This document shows, one piece after another, positions 1-10,640 of a DNA stretch of 64,000 bases. The position numbers and the translations under genes were made by a program. Below the pieces are notes generated by a model. The model worked only from the letters and a program-made list of their open reading frames with translations, made no database searches and was not told the DNA's origin. This DNA is from Anas platyrhynchos (taxonomy: Eukaryota > Chordata > Aves > Anseriformes > Anatidae). The stretch is from the NCBI RefSeq assembly GCF_047663525.1, contig NC_092617.1:3476501-3540500 (forward strand). Direction: 5' to 3'. Each line of letters opens with the position of its first letter. Positions within the stretch are counted from its first letter, which is position 1.

Positions 1-1847
1 TGAGTTGTTGCTTTATTATTCAAGTACTGAAAAAAATACTGGGTATTCCGACAGAGCTTTGCTGCCTGACCATAAGCATAACCAGGGAAAACCTCCAGTG
101 GCCCCGTTGTGTTTGAGGCACTTCCCCAGATTGGCAGATGTCAGAAAAGACCTGCAGGAGGCCAGAGCCCTTTGGGAAAATCAGGTGGAGCCAGGTGGAG
201 TTAACAGGGCACCTCCACTGCCAGCAGTGCTCTTTGTCCCTGTAACTGCAGCCCAGTCCAGCACAGGAACACCCCTTCAAAGGCAAACCTCTCAAACCTC
301 TTCTTCAGTGGGTTCCTTGGATTGACCTAGATTTGAAATGGGCACTGGAAACCTGAGATACTCTCCCTTACTTAAACTAGAAACTTGAACATCTGTTGAT
401 GACCTTCTTGGGTCATCTTTAGCAAACTCAGGCTGAAAAACTCAAGTATAGCATGCTTGAAATGGCTGAGGCAGGACACATCAGCTTGCCCCACTTTGCA
501 AATGGCCCCCGTCCAAATAACATTTTAAAAGCAACAAATACAGAATGACCCATGAGGTCAATGTGCAGAGTAAGGGAAAGTCACACATATTGTGCTGGAG
601 TAGCAGAAGGCAAAAAGCATTGCATTGTGCCTCAGAATAATCAAGGAGACCTAATCCAGTTCATCCATGAGGAAAAGCAGAGAGAGAAGGACGTTGAGTT
701 TGGCCTAACATGAAGAAGAATGTGCATCACTGGTGAAGGAACCGTCATTTGTGCCATCATCAATGTGAATTACACAACCACCACCACACCTAATGGTAAC
801 CTGTCCTCCCCTGTTTGGTATTCCCACAGGGCAGTGGAAAGGGAGCCGACAGCCAAGGGACACATTTGGGTGTGGAAGGTGGGGCCCAGAAGAACCAAGG
901 AGTCAAACCCAGGGCCAGGCGGGTGGCAGAGCCCCATGCCCCATGCAGGGGCTGTCTGGGGGTCCCCTCTGCTGCAGCCAGTGCACACAACGTAGCAAGA
1001 GGAGGGCTCCCTGCACATCACAGGGCACAGCCTGGCCCCACGGGGGTTCCTCCTGACATCCCTGCAACTCCTGGCAGGCTGTGATGAGGTGCCCCTCAGC
1101 CTTCCCTCCTGTACTCCCAGGGCACATGGCTGCCTCCTGCCCAGCTCACTGCCCACCATGAACGTCCAACACGGCTACTTCGGAAGTTGGGCCTTGCCCA
1201 GGGTCAGTCTCCTGCAGGGATAGAAAATGGCCCTTGTCCTGGTGGCTTTTTATGAACTTCCTCTCAGTACATGCGCTTCTCATCCTTGATCTCTTTTTAC
1301 TGAATACAGAGGCCTAGGGGAGCATTTTGGTACCGACTAATACCAACAAAACATGTCTACTTCATCTCTGTCTGCTGCTATGAGCTGTCTGTGAGACATG
1401 GATTTGCTATCAGATCTTTTCCTCTGACAGTCTCAGCAATGCCTGGTGATTGGACAAGACATGGGAATTGCACACAGGAAAACACTTTTACTGTGAGCAA
1501 TATCAAGAACTGGATCATGTTTCCAATACCAAGCACTTGATCAGGTTTCCCCAAAATGAGGGAGTCCTCCTCAACTGGAGATACCCCAAACCCAACTGGA
1601 AATGGGCCTGGGCTGCCTGGTGTAGGTGTCCATGCGTGTCTAGTGGGGGTGGCTAGATGGGCTTTGGAGGTCCCCTCCAAAGGCTGCAGGGAGGGAGTGC
1701 CTGCCAGGGCAGAAAGGGCAGCCCCAAAGGAGGACACCAGGGCTTTCCAGCACGTTGCAGCAGGGATCTTCATCCCAAAACCACTGCTGTGCCTGAGAAG
1801 AATTTATGAGAAATGAGATCCACAGAAACTGCCTACCTGCTGGTTCC
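1..1847 (-). repeat. OR 3'-flank block, inverted copy (downstream of OR1)
   Basis: This block lies downstream of OR1 on the minus strand. It is the inverted counterpart of about 44235-46220 (downstream of OR5), and the OR3 downstream block at 25110-27200 is a third copy. Shared landmarks are the tract at 45-330 (matching 45880-46190 reversed), the 'gcaatgctttttg'-type tract near 610, and the G/C-rich 900-1200 segment. Open frames across it are not conserved between copies, so I read it as noncoding duplicated flank, probably partly the 3' UTR. Confidence 0.7.
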
Positions 1848-1853
1848 TTTATT
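1848..1853 (-). terminator. Candidate poly(A) signal of OR1
   Basis: AATAAA on the minus strand, about 205 bp after the OR1 stop. The same hexamer in the same context (ctaactAAATAAAGGAACC) follows OR3 (25104) and OR5 (44229), so its position is conserved in the duplicated units. Confidence 0.5.
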
Positions 1854-2056
1854 TAGTTAGCTACAAAGAGCTTAGAAGCACCTCTACAGGAGATCTTTGG
1901 GTAAAAAGAAAAGTTAGAAGAAGACAGAGGAAGAAAAATATCTTAAATTTATAAAATGAAATTATAAAATTATTTACAATATTGGTATGATATTGAAAAG
2001 GATGAATAATTTTGAAATAGATGAACAAAGGTGTTTCTGCCTTCTCCAGGTATACT

Positions 2057-3016
2057 TCAGGGAATCAGATGCAGAAGACCATTTCCTTTTTGAAATACTG
2101 AATATTGCAATAACGTCCTCAGTGCCTCCTTGAGCTCTTTATTCCTCATGCTGTAGATGAGGGGGTTCACTGCTGGAGGCAGCACTGAGTACAGAACTGC
2201 CACCACGAGATCCAGCGATGGAGAGGAGATGGAAGGGGGCTTCAGGTAGGCAAACATGACAGTGCTAAGAAAGAGGGAGACCACAGCCAGGTGAGGGAGG
2301 CACGTGGAAAAGGCTTTGTGCCGGCCCTGCACAGAGGGCATCCTCAGCACTGCCCTGAAGATCTGCACATAGGACACCACAATGAAAACAAAACAACCGA
2401 AGGCTAAAGAAATACTAAACACAAGTGCCCCAACTTCCCTGAGGTAGGCATTTGAGCAGGAGAGCTTGAGGATGTGGGGGATTTCACAGAAGAACTGGTC
2501 CACAGCATTGCCTTGGCAGAGGGGAAGGGAAAATGTAGTGGTAGTCTGCAGGACAGCATTGAGAAAGCCACTGCCCCAGGCAGCTGCTGCCATCTGGGCA
2601 CAAGCTCTGCTGCCCAGGAGGCTCCCGTAGTGCAGGGGCTTGCAGATGGCAACGTAGCGGTCATAGGCCATGACGGTGAGAAGGGAATACTCTGATCCAA
2701 ACAAGAAAGCAAAGAGAAAGAGTTGGGCAGCACATCCTTGATAGGAGATGGCCCTGGTGTCCCAGAGGGCATTGGCCATGGCTTTGGGGACAGTGGTGGA
2801 GATGCAGCCCAGGTCGAGAAGGGCGAGGTTGAGGAGGAAGAAGTACATGGGGGTGTGGAGGTGGTGGTCACAGGCTACGGCGCTGAGGATGAGGCCGTTT
2901 CCCAGGAGGGCAGCCAGGTAGATGCCCAGGAAGAGCGTGAAGTGCAGGAGCTGCAGCTCGCGCGTGTCTGTGAATGCCAGCAGGAGGAACTCAGTGATGG
3001 TGCTGCTGTTGGGCAT
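2057..3016 (-). CDS. Olfactory receptor OR1, family-14-like (gamma-c), intact
   Basis: A 319-residue seven-transmembrane odorant receptor encoded in one exon; the family signals through Golf and cAMP in olfactory neuron cilia. The longer open frame starts upstream, but I chose the MPNSSTITEF methionine because all paralogues start with MPN and a splice acceptor lies between. Visible hallmarks: N-glycosylation site N3-S-S, GN at 39-40 in TM1, PMYFFL at 56-61, the TM3-end motif MAYDRYVAIC at 116-125, extracellular-loop-2 cysteines near 167, 177 and 187, KAFSTC at 234-239 and NPLIY at 284-288. Length is normal and there is no internal stop. It points away from OR2 and shares its 3' flank with OR3 and OR5. 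Ligand unknown. Expression requires the upstream noncoding exon, which I cannot place for this copy. Confidence 0.96.
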   Translation of the reverse strand: MPNSSTITEFLLLAFTDTRELQLLHFTLFLGIYLAALLGNGLILSAVACDHHLHTPMYFFLLNLALLDLGCISTTVPKAMANALWDTRAISYQGCAAQLFLFAFLFGSEYSLLTVMAYDRYVAICKPLHYGSLLGSRACAQMAAAAWGSGFLNAVLQTTTTFSLPLCQGNAVDQFFCEIPHILKLSCSNAYLREVGALVFSISLAFGCFVFIVVSYVQIFRAVLRMPSVQGRHKAFSTCLPHLAVVSLFLSTVMFAYLKPPSISSPSLDLVVAVLYSVLPPAVNPLIYSMRNKELKEALRTLLQYSVFQKGNGLLHLIP

Positions 3017-3035
3017 TTGCCTGTTTTGTGTATGT

Positions 3036-3056
3036 TGTCCTGCTAAGGGAACAGAA
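3036..3056 (-). promoter_or_regulatory. Candidate 3' splice site before OR1 ATG
   Basis: The minus strand has a pyrimidine tract (ttctgttcccttag) and an AG about 26-30 nt before the OR1 ATG. The paralogues have an acceptor-like AG 22-26 nt before the ATG, consistent with a noncoding 5' exon spliced to the single coding exon, as is usual for ORs. Confidence 0.5.
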
Positions 3057-3365
3057 ATATAGTGAAAATATATCAGGATTATCTGAGAAAAAACATTTCC
3101 ATTTTTCAATTAAACCTCTCAAAGCATTTTCCGAACTGCACTTAGACAGTTGGCAGATCCCTTTCCTTCATTGGTTTCAGTTGTTCTCTCCAGTACAATC
3201 TAGACAATTCATCGTCATGAAACCTGCCTCCCCTCCATACTAGAAGCACAGAATCCAAGAAAGTCTTCTGTTTCAGATAAACCAAGCCTCGATCTTCCTG
3301 TTAAAATGCCCCCTCAAAAATACTATTCCGTAAAACATCTTCTATGCCACATTACAGGTAGAATA
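3057..3365. other. No gene seen (OR1 upstream sequence)
   Basis: Intron/upstream sequence of OR1. I see no coding frame, RNA gene or recognised transposon here. Confidence 0.4.
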
Positions 3366-3790
3366 AGACCCATCCTGACAGATGCTATCAGCCATTGGAT
3401 GTGCCAGCTGTAGAAGACCCCTCTGGCAACCCCACCTGCATGGCCCTGCTGCCAGAGCCTCATGGTACCAAGAGCCTGCAGATGTGTCCTGCCACACGCT
3501 GCCCTCTGTTGTTGCGCTCCTCAGTGCCTCCAAGCCCTCTCTCCTTCTCTCCTCTCTGCATGCCAGCTGTGGTCAGAGCCCCCAGCCCTGCTGCGCTGTG
3601 CAGAGGAGCTGCTCCTGGGCACAGCTGTCTCTCTGCAGCGCTTGCCAGGAGCTCCCCTTGGGCCCAGGAGCCCGGCCCAGCTCAGCAGCACAGCACCCGA
3701 CCATGGCATCGCTTGCTCTGTGCCCTTGGGCTCCCTGGAGGTGTCCCCAAGGCCTCAGGGCTGACAGCTCCCAAAGGCAGCAGGGTCTCT
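3366..3790 (-). repeat. OR upstream block (copy at OR1)
   Basis: G/C-rich segment found upstream of several ORs: here (minus sense), at 10140-10640 (plus, before OR2), 34330-34690 (minus, before OR4) and 42330-42640 (plus, before OR5). Landmarks are the tract with agagcccccagccctgctg and the cacagctgtctctctgcag region. Several frames are open by composition, but they differ between copies. It may include promoter or 5' exon sequence. Confidence 0.6.
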
Positions 3791-4094
3791 GCTGGAGTGT
3801 GCTCATTGAGGCAGACTGAACTGATCATCTACTGCTCCTCTCTGAACACAAGATTTTTAGAAGTGTGATTTGCGCTGTTGGACTGTGGTTGTCAAACATG
3901 ATGTGCTTTAACCTGCCAGGCAGCTCAGCACCACACAGCTGTTAGCTCACACCATCCCCCCCAAATTCTTATAGGTTGAGGTCAGTGCAGTTGAAAGGAC
4001 TGAAATGGTAGAGAAATAATTATAATAGCAATTATTTTTAGTACTATTATTGTTATGTACAAAGCAAGCTATGCACAGTGCAATTGCTCATTAC
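3791..4094. other. No gene seen
   Basis: Unique-looking A/T-richer sequence between the OR1 upstream block and the ERV remnant. No supported feature. Confidence 0.35.
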
Positions 4095-4330
4095 TGACTG
4101 GTGTCCAGCCTGTCCCCAACTGGTAGAACATTGTGGTAACCATCTGCACCTGCTCTTCTTTGACCTTCATCAAGTCCACAAATGGAAGGGTCCTCCCAGG
4201 GACTGGGAAAGGTAGACAGTTCTTTAACATCCTTTCTCTTGAAGACAGCTATCCCAAAACCCCACCTGTACCCTTTTGGATCTTGGAAGTGCCCTCTCGT
4301 GGGGAAGTTTATGTCAAGGTTTCATAGATC
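4095..4330 (-). pseudogene. ERV protease/RT-junction remnant
   Basis: Minus-strand translation resembles the segment that follows the aspartic protease in the copies at 27545-28128 and 55672-56222 (shared run resembling KGYxWGFGIA, then ELSTxPxxxEDPS, then a V-E-E-Q-type tract). Short and frame-broken; no product expected. Confidence 0.5.
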
Positions 4331-4394
4331 AACATTCTTCTCCCTCCTTTCTTTTCTGGACAATAGTTCTCTTCCATTCTCAGGGGCCTGATTT

Positions 4395-4622
4395 TCACAC
4401 CCTCTGTTTTCTCCTGCATATAGAGGGAACGGATCCTGGCACAGGTTGGTGCTCTGGCCTAGCAAGAGCAGAACCAGGGGTCTGGTCTAGTCTGGGGCCT
4501 GTCACAGTGGATGGAGTGGCTGCGGGACATGTCAGAGGTGTTGGAGTAGCTGCAGGGCCTGTCCCAGGGCTTGGAGTGGCACTGACTGAGGCTCTCTTTG
4601 GAATTCCCTTTGGAATTGCCAA
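4395..4622 (-). pseudogene. ERV gag-like Pro/Ala/Thr-rich remnant
   Basis: An open minus-strand stretch of about 75 codons with repeated PAATPxxxTxP-like units. The plus-strand ERV at 14190-14375 has the same low-complexity pattern (TDPAATPSPVTDP). Both lie downstream of a tRNA-Lys-type primer site and leader, so this is read as a gag linker remnant, not a host gene. Confidence 0.45.
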
Positions 4623-5380
4623 GGTGATAACCCCTCCTTTTCAAGCACTTCTGCAGTTTTTAAGGATTCTGCACGTGCTCAGGGGGAAGTTCCAAAGCAC
4701 TGGAAGTGCCCACTGCTCTAGGTGCCTGCCTAGATCCTCTCATGCTCCCTGCCACTCCTAACTCTCCGGCCTTGGGGCAGGTCTCTGGAGGGCATTCTTC
4801 AAGAGTTATTTATCCTTAAACAACAGTTGAACCATATTCAGGAGACGTCACAGTAGGATCATCCCATGGATATTCTAAGCTTTGTAGAGCTAGTGTAATA
4901 AGTCTGGAGGAGAAGGGGAGGTGAAAAAGTGGAGGTGTCCCTCCCTTTTCCTCTCCTAGATTGGCTCCCTAAAACAAAAAGTTTAAGCGTGTAATTCTTA
5001 AGTTTCTGAGTAACGGTTCCTGAGGAATGGACGTGATGGCAATGCTCAGTACAAAGAACAGATTTGTCACATGACCAATAATTTTATAGACTCATAAGGT
5101 AGTGTTACACAACATAGCAAAATATCTTTAAACCAGACCCAAAAATGATAAACAGCACAATGGGAATACAGGCAGTAAGTAATGTGCTATACAACTCATT
5201 TCTGAATGAAAGCCCAACAGACCTGAGATCCAAAATGTCGACCTTGTGATCAGCAACTATTAAACTGGTCTAATGCTTATAACAATTTAACTTTAGCACT
5301 CTGTGGTAAGATCTGTCATTATCTCAACCCTTCGTGCCCCACACTGAGCACCAAAAAGACTTGTGGTTTAATGCGGCAGT

Positions 5381-5850
5381 TTGACTACTTCGAATTATAT
5401 GAAGAGGTCCAGAGAAGAGCCACAAAGGCGATCAAGGGGCTGGAGCACTTCTGCTATGAAGGCACGCTGAGAGAACTGGCACTACTCAGCAGCGGAGAAA
5501 CCTTAAAGCAACCTACCAGTGCTTAGAGAGGACTTACAGGAAAGCTGGGGAGACAGTCTTTGTCTAGGAGTGGAGTGATAGGACAAGGAGTAATGACTTC
5601 AAACTAGAAGAGGGCAGGTTTAAATTAGGTATGTGGAAGAAATTCTTTCCTCTGAGGATGGTGAGGCACTGGAACAGGTTTCCTGGAAAAGCTGTGAATG
5701 TCCCATCCCTGGAAGTGTTCAAGAAGAGGTTGAAATGAGTTTTGAGCAAGCAGGTCTAGCAGGAGGATGGTTGGAATAAGAGGATCTTTAAGATCTCTTC
5801 CAACCCAAACCATTCTACATGTATGATTCTATGATCCCATGTTTCTATGA
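5381..5850 (+). mobile_element. CR1 LINE 3'-end fragment
   Basis: Begins with the CR1 C-terminal coding signature (EEVQRRATKxIKGLEHFCYE in copy 2 wording) and ends with CR1 3' UTR and ATTCTATG-type tail near 5800-5850. 5'-truncated and frame-broken. The paired copy at about 37560-38160 carries an extra CR1 insertion. Confidence 0.75.
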
Positions 5851-5899
5851 TTATCTGTGACACTGCTACCGTTGCCCTTGTGAAGCCCGTAAAGGCTCT

Positions 5900-6960
5900 C
5901 CTCAGAGATTTTAACCAAGATTTTTGGATAGTCCGGCTGACATCCTGTTACACGTGGTGTCCCCCAGGGGTTGGTACTGGGACCTATCTTGTTTAATGTC
6001 TTTATTGATGACCTAGATGAGGAGATTGAGTGTACCCTCACTAAATCTGCAGATGACATCAAGTTGGGAGGTAGTGACAATACACATGAGGGAAGGGTGG
6101 CCTTTCGGAGGGATCTGGATAGGCTGGATTTCTGGGTTGAGGTGAATGGGATGAGGTTCAACAAGGCCAAGTGCAGGGTCCTGCACTTTGGCCACAATAA
6201 CTCCATGCAATACTATAGGCTTGGGGCAGAGTGGCTAGAAGACTGTGAAGAGGAAAAGGACCTGGGAGTGTTGATGGATGCTCGGCTGAACATGACCCAG
6301 CCGTGTTCCCAGGTGGCCAAGAAGGCCAAGGGCATCCTGGCCTGTATTAGAAATAGTGCAGCCAGCAGGAGCAGGGAGGTGATCGTCCTCCTGTACTCGG
6401 CTCTGGTGAGGCCACACCTCGAGCACTGTGTTCAGTTTTGGGCCCCTCATTACAAGAAGGACATTTAGGCCCTGGAACATGTCCAGAGAAGGGTAACCAA
6501 ACTGTTGAGGGTTCTGGAGCACAGGTCTTATGAGGAGTGGCTGAGGGAACTGAGATTATTTACTCTGGCGAAGAGGAGGCTCAGGGGCGACCTCATTGCA
6601 CTCTACAACTTCCTGAAGAGAGGCTGTGATGAGGTGGGGGTCAGCCTCTTCTCTCAGATAACTAATGATAGGACTTGAGGAAATGGCCACAAGTCGTGCC
6701 TGGTGATGTTTAGATTAGATATTACAAAAAAAATTTCTCTCAAAGAGTAGTTGGGAACTGGAATGGTCTGCTCAGGGAGGTGGTGGAGTCACTGACCCTC
6801 AGTGTTCAAGAAGCACCAGGACAAAGTGCTAGGAGATATGGCTTAGTAGCTTAGTGGGTATTATTAGTGATAGGAAGGTTGGACTAAATGGTCTTGTAGG
6901 TCCTTTCCAAATTTGTGTTTCTATGATTTCTATGATTTCTATGATTTCTATGACTCTATC
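5900..6960 (+). mobile_element. CR1 LINE 3' third with reverse transcriptase remnant
   Basis: The open stretch at 5971-6468 encodes the CR1 reverse transcriptase palm to thumb (SGVPQG-like start, then [14 protein letters not shown], then SADDIK where FADDTK is usual, then [15 protein letters not shown]). A stop follows at 6466-6468 and further breaks downstream. The tail at 6917-6960 is four ATTTCTATG-like units. Non-functional and 5'-truncated. Copy 2 of the duplication carries the pair at about 38180-39255. Confidence 0.85.
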
Positions 6961-7019
6961 ATTGGACAAGGAGAATGGTTTTAAACTGGGTAGATTTAGA
7001 TTCGATAGTCAGATGAAAT

Positions 7020-7690
7020 TCTTGACTTGGAGGTGAGGCACTGGAACTGGTGTTGTGGGTCCAGAGGTCACCCAGAGGGAGTTTGGATCAGCCCATGCCC
7101 TTGTGTTTGAAGGAACAGCTGGTGAGAGTGGAAAGGCAGCAGTGAAATCATGGGAACAGCAGAGTGAGAGCAAGGTGGGGAAGAGAAGTGGTTGTCTGCA
7201 GCCTTCAGGGAAGTGTGAGACAGCACAGGAAAGCATGCAGAGGAGAAGGCAGAGGGCTCTGACAAGAATGGAAAGCTGCGGCACACTGACATCTTTGTCC
7301 CCTTGGCCATGGCTTATAAGGAGACGTCTTTTACTCATGGCATTGGGGCCATGTATTCTCCTTTCAACCCTTCACAAACACTGGAAGGTGTCATACCAAT
7401 GTCCTTCACATGATATTATGGGCATTGCCCCCTACCCCACAGACCCCAGGAAGAGTGAGACATGGTGGTGCTGGGGTTGCAGGATCTCCCCTCCAGTGGC
7501 TAGGGTCAGGCATTCACCTTCTGATTCACCAAAACAAACTAAGATTTCTCAGCACAGTGCCTTTGCCTGTCTGTAGTCATGGCTTCCAATTATCTGCCCA
7601 AACAATTCCCATGGGAGGCTTTCATAGTAACAGACTAGAATAGCCAACAGAGTCTGGAATATAGAGTCTAGAGCAGTCTAATACCACAGA
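7020..7690 (+). repeat. Cluster repeat C
   Basis: Dispersed low-copy block seen in both orientations at 39340-39960, 51192-51540, 53130-53600 (plus) and 20290-20830, 29470-29880, 47040-47580 (minus). Landmarks are ccttggccatggcttataagg, the ccccacagaccccaggaag tract and ctccagtggctxgggtcagg. It has no conserved reading frame; its origin is not recognised. Confidence 0.65.
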
Positions 7691-8260
7691 ATCGAGTAGC
7701 CAACAGAGGTGAGACAGGTACTCTGATATAATAACAGCCATCAGAAAGCTGATCTCAGTTAGATGACTGATATGGTGAGGTTAGGAGTAGCCTGGCCAGG
7801 AGAAATGTGAGATTTGGGGGACGGAAGAGGAAGGGAAGAGGAGCTCGGAAGCTTACCTTTGTAGCGGTAAGAGGGTTCATGCAATGTTGATGCTGCTGTA
7901 ACACTGACTTCAGTCTTGTAAGGCCTGTAAACAATAACAATAATCCCTCAACCTAAACATTAGTGCAACATCCTGACAGGAATCCACTATTGGAAAGCAG
8001 AATTCAAAATACCATGTGAAGAAAAACTAAGCGCAGAGCCCCCTTCCCTTGCATTTCCTCTCTTGCTCACCCTAATTCCTTGACCTTAACACTAACATTA
8101 AATACTCTGTTTATCCCTAGACTTTTTGCCAGACCTAAACAAAACCCTAAACCATAATGCTTGCCCATACCCTAAACAAACACCTGACACAGTACAGAAC
8201 AGCACACACAAACAGAAGAGCAAACCTTCCAACTAAAACTTTATTTAATCTCTAAACCAG
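7691..8260 (+). repeat. Cluster repeat E
   Basis: Follows repeat C. Landmarks are gatatggxgaggtcaggag, agatttgggggaggg, and a stretch of several CCCTAA/CCCTAAC-like words ending in ataatgcttgcccatacc. Other copies are at 16320-16798 plus 19041-19140 (split by a CR1), 39960-40540, 51540-52130, 52340-52800, and inverted at 21600-22040 and 30190-30620. No gene. Confidence 0.6.
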
Positions 8261-8870
8261 AAAGGTGAGCCGAGTCCATAGAGGACAAGAGAGAGGTGAG
8301 CTCTGCCTCAGGATCTCCTGCCCCAGCAGGAAGAATGTGACTGTGGCAGTGACTGTGAGGTCACTTCTGTCTCTGCACTTGATAGGGCAGCAGCAGGAAC
8401 GTGTCACAGAAAGGGACTGTGAAGTCAATTCAGTCTGGAGGTGGCAGGTCACCATTGACTTCTCCCTGGGATGTGCACTTTTGGGCTGACATCTGGCAGT
8501 GGCCCTGCTAGGCCAGCAGAAGGCACCTGCTTGGCATGTTGACTGGGGGATCCCCTCTGCCTCCAGAGCCAGGAGGACCCAGACAGAAAGAAGGCCCCCA
8601 TATGGATTGTCCTGTCCCTTCTGCTTGAGTCCATGAGTGGGCAGCAGGAGGCACAAGGCTTGGCTGTGTCTCCACAAGAAGCTGCAAGGCCAGCAGCAGG
8701 CCCCTGGCTTGGGAGCTGCTGCTGAGGTGACTTGTGTGTGGTTGGCTGACAGGCCACAAGGAGCCTGATGGGTTGGGATGCCTACTTCAGGAGTGGTTTC
8801 CATCCTGATGGAGCTTCCTTTGGTAGTAGGAAAGAGCAGGAAAAAAAAAAAAAAAACTGCCACAAAGTGC
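8261..8870 (+). repeat. Cluster repeat B
   Basis: Follows repeat E. It begins with two roughly 60-bp units around 'ctgtgaggtcactt', then the gcagcagcaggaacgtgtcac tract and ends in an A-rich run (8840-8856). Copies are at 40540-41160 (plus), partial at 52130-52330 and 52860-53050, and inverted at 20990-21600, 29920-30190, 36010-36281 and 47770-48360. It contains open frames of over 200 codons, but these shift between copies, so it is treated as noncoding. Confidence 0.6.
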
Positions 8871-9185
8871 ACCATGGATGGTTGGCACTGGCTACAAGGA
8901 AGAAGAAATGTCCAGGGGAACAACTGGTCTTGCTGCTAGAGTCTGAAGCAAAGAAGGCATTAAGTACCTCATTATTTACCTTATCTCGAGATCTTCAACA
9001 GATTTCCCGCATATCTAATAAAGGATGATGGTTCTCCTTAATCCTCCTTTATTTATAGTATTTTTATAAACAGTTTTTCATTGTCTTTGAGAGTCACAGA
9101 TAGATTGAGCTCCAGCTTGGCTTTGGCCCTTCTAATTTTGACCTGCACAGCCCCATAACATTCAGGACACAGCTCCAGACAAACT
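8871..9185 (-). mobile_element. CR1 internal fragment joined to repeat B
   Basis: The minus-strand translation resembles the CR1 segment upstream of the reverse transcriptase (AKAKLELN-like and NEVLNAFFAS-like motifs), with several stops. The same join to repeat B occurs at 35760-36020 and 41165-41430, so it predates the duplications. Confidence 0.6.
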
Positions 9186-10139
9186 GACTGCAGGCATGAG
9201 AAGGAAGCACAGAAGAGGTGGAACCTGGCAGCTTTCCATTCTCTTCTGTGACTCTGTTCTGCAATTCCATTCGACTGGTTACTCCTGTATTATCCAATCT
9301 GATGCTGCTGTCTTGTCAGACATAGCACAATCACACACAAAGGTTGAACTGTCTGCCTGTAGACATGAAGAGCTGACAGAATGGAGCATCAGTGTGGGGC
9401 AACCTTGAGAAATTGCAGGATTTTGCCTACAGAAACATCTTGGCATTTACAAGGAGAAGAGCCCAGTCCTGAAACAGAGGAAGAAGAAGCCCACACATCA
9501 GGGCAGACTGGGACCCTGCTGAGTAAGCAGTGCCCAGGAGGAGGAGGGCCTGAACACAACGAGGGATGCCATATGAGCAGTGGTGCCTGCTCAGCAGCAG
9601 CTAGGCCAGATTCCCACCGAGCTCCCTTACGAGGGGCATGGCCACCAAGAAGATCTGAGTTATCAGACTCCTCAGAGATCCAGTGTGGCACTACACAGAA
9701 GAGGGCCTACAGCCAACAGGAAAACACGTACAGGTCCAGGAGTCCCTAGGACAGCCTAGTATGGAGAGGATCAAGGGCTCTACCAAGGCTCAAAGTCTCA
9801 ACAGGACCCAGGTCTTTGTGTCCATGGCTATGACTGCTGTCTCTGCCACTGAGGCCTATGAGGAGACAGCTGATCGTTAAAGCACCAGGGCCTCATTGCC
9901 TCCTCGCCCCCAACCATGAAGCAGGCAGGGGTCGTACCATTCTCCTGCACTTGGCCATGCACATCCCCATCTCCTACTGCCCCATAAAGAGCCCTGAGCA
10001 ACTTGTCAAAGGAAAGGATCCCCCTTAAAATGGGATAGATGTCAAGTCCTGGCCCTTGTGCTTGGTGACACACATCCAGTTTTCCTCCACATCAGTGTCA
10101 CCTTCACATTGCCTTTGTCTCCTTGTCCTCACTGCCTCC
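9186..10139 (+). repeat. Block G upstream of OR2 (shared with OR4 and OR5)
   Basis: Matches 41440-42330 directly and 34690-35760 inverted. Landmarks are 'aggcctatgaggagacagctgat'-type tract near 9850 and 'ccatgcacatccccatctcc' near 9955. No conserved frame; part of the duplicated OR 5' region. Confidence 0.6.
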
Positions 10140-10640
10140 AGGGTTCTGCTCTAACGAGCTCCAAGGGAGGCTGTGTCAGTGCTGGCCCTCAGGGGGACTC
10201 TGCAGGAAACTTGCCTCTGACTTGCACTTCTGGAGAGATGTCTTCAGTTGTCTCTGAGTGCCTGAGGTTTGTGGGCTCATCAGCAAAGCCCCCAGAGGGG
10301 TGATTGCCGTGCCTTGGGCTAGTGCTGTGCTGCTGAGCTGGGCCGGGCTCCTGGGCAGAAGGGGAGCTCCCGGCAAGAGCTGCAGAGAGACAGCTGTGCC
10401 CAGGAGCAGCTCCTCTGCACAGCGCAGCAGGGCTGGGGGCTCTGACCGCGGCTGGCACGCAGAGAGGAGAGAAGGAGAGAGGGCTTGGAGGCACTGAGGA
10501 GCGCAACAACAGAGGGCAGCGTGTGGCAGGACACATCTGCAGGCTCTTGGCACCGTGAGGCTCTGGCAGCAGGGCAATGCAGGTGGGGTTGCCAGAGGGG
10601 TCTTCTACAGCTGGGGATGGGTCTTATTCTACCTGTAATA
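10140..10640 (+). repeat. OR upstream block (copy before OR2)
   Basis: Same block as at 3366-3790, 34330-34690 and 42330-42640, in plus sense. It starts with ttctgctctaacgagctcca and contains ggagagatgtcttcagttgtc. It lies about 1.5 kb upstream of OR2. Confidence 0.6.

Larger units (their letters stand above)
4095..5380 (-). mobile_element. Decayed ERV with tRNA-Lys-type primer site (LTR end, leader, gag, protease remnants)
   Basis: Reading the minus strand from 5380 downward: an LTR-end-like tract (ctgcc..ttaaaccacaa), a degenerate primer-binding site at 5336-5353 (14 of 18 positions match the tRNA-Lys1,2 complement), a leader related to 13463-13678, a proline/alanine/threonine-rich gag-like stretch (4395-4622) and a protease/RT-junction remnant (4095-4330). 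It is the same family as the plus-strand element at 13159-14395. Frames are broken throughout. The segment 4616-5380 is repeated at 36791-37560. Confidence 0.6.
4616..10435 (+). repeat. About 6-kb segmental duplication, copy 1 (pair: 36791-42635)
   Basis: Collinear, same-orientation match to 36791-42635, offset about 32.2 kb: 4616 pairs with 36791, 8301 with about 40576, and 10146 with about 42343. It contains part of the Lys-type ERV remnant, two CR1 fragments, repeats C, E and B, the block before OR2, and ends in the OR upstream block. Differences are scattered substitutions plus small indels, including a CR1 insertion present only in copy 2. Confidence 0.8.

Noticed and set aside
2057-3109. 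OR1 with a 31-residue N-terminal extension
   Set aside because: The extension reads across a splice acceptor and is absent from all paralogues.
7691-8260. CCCTAA-like words in repeat E as interstitial telomere repeats
   Set aside because: Words are scattered and irregular, not a tandem TTAGGG array.
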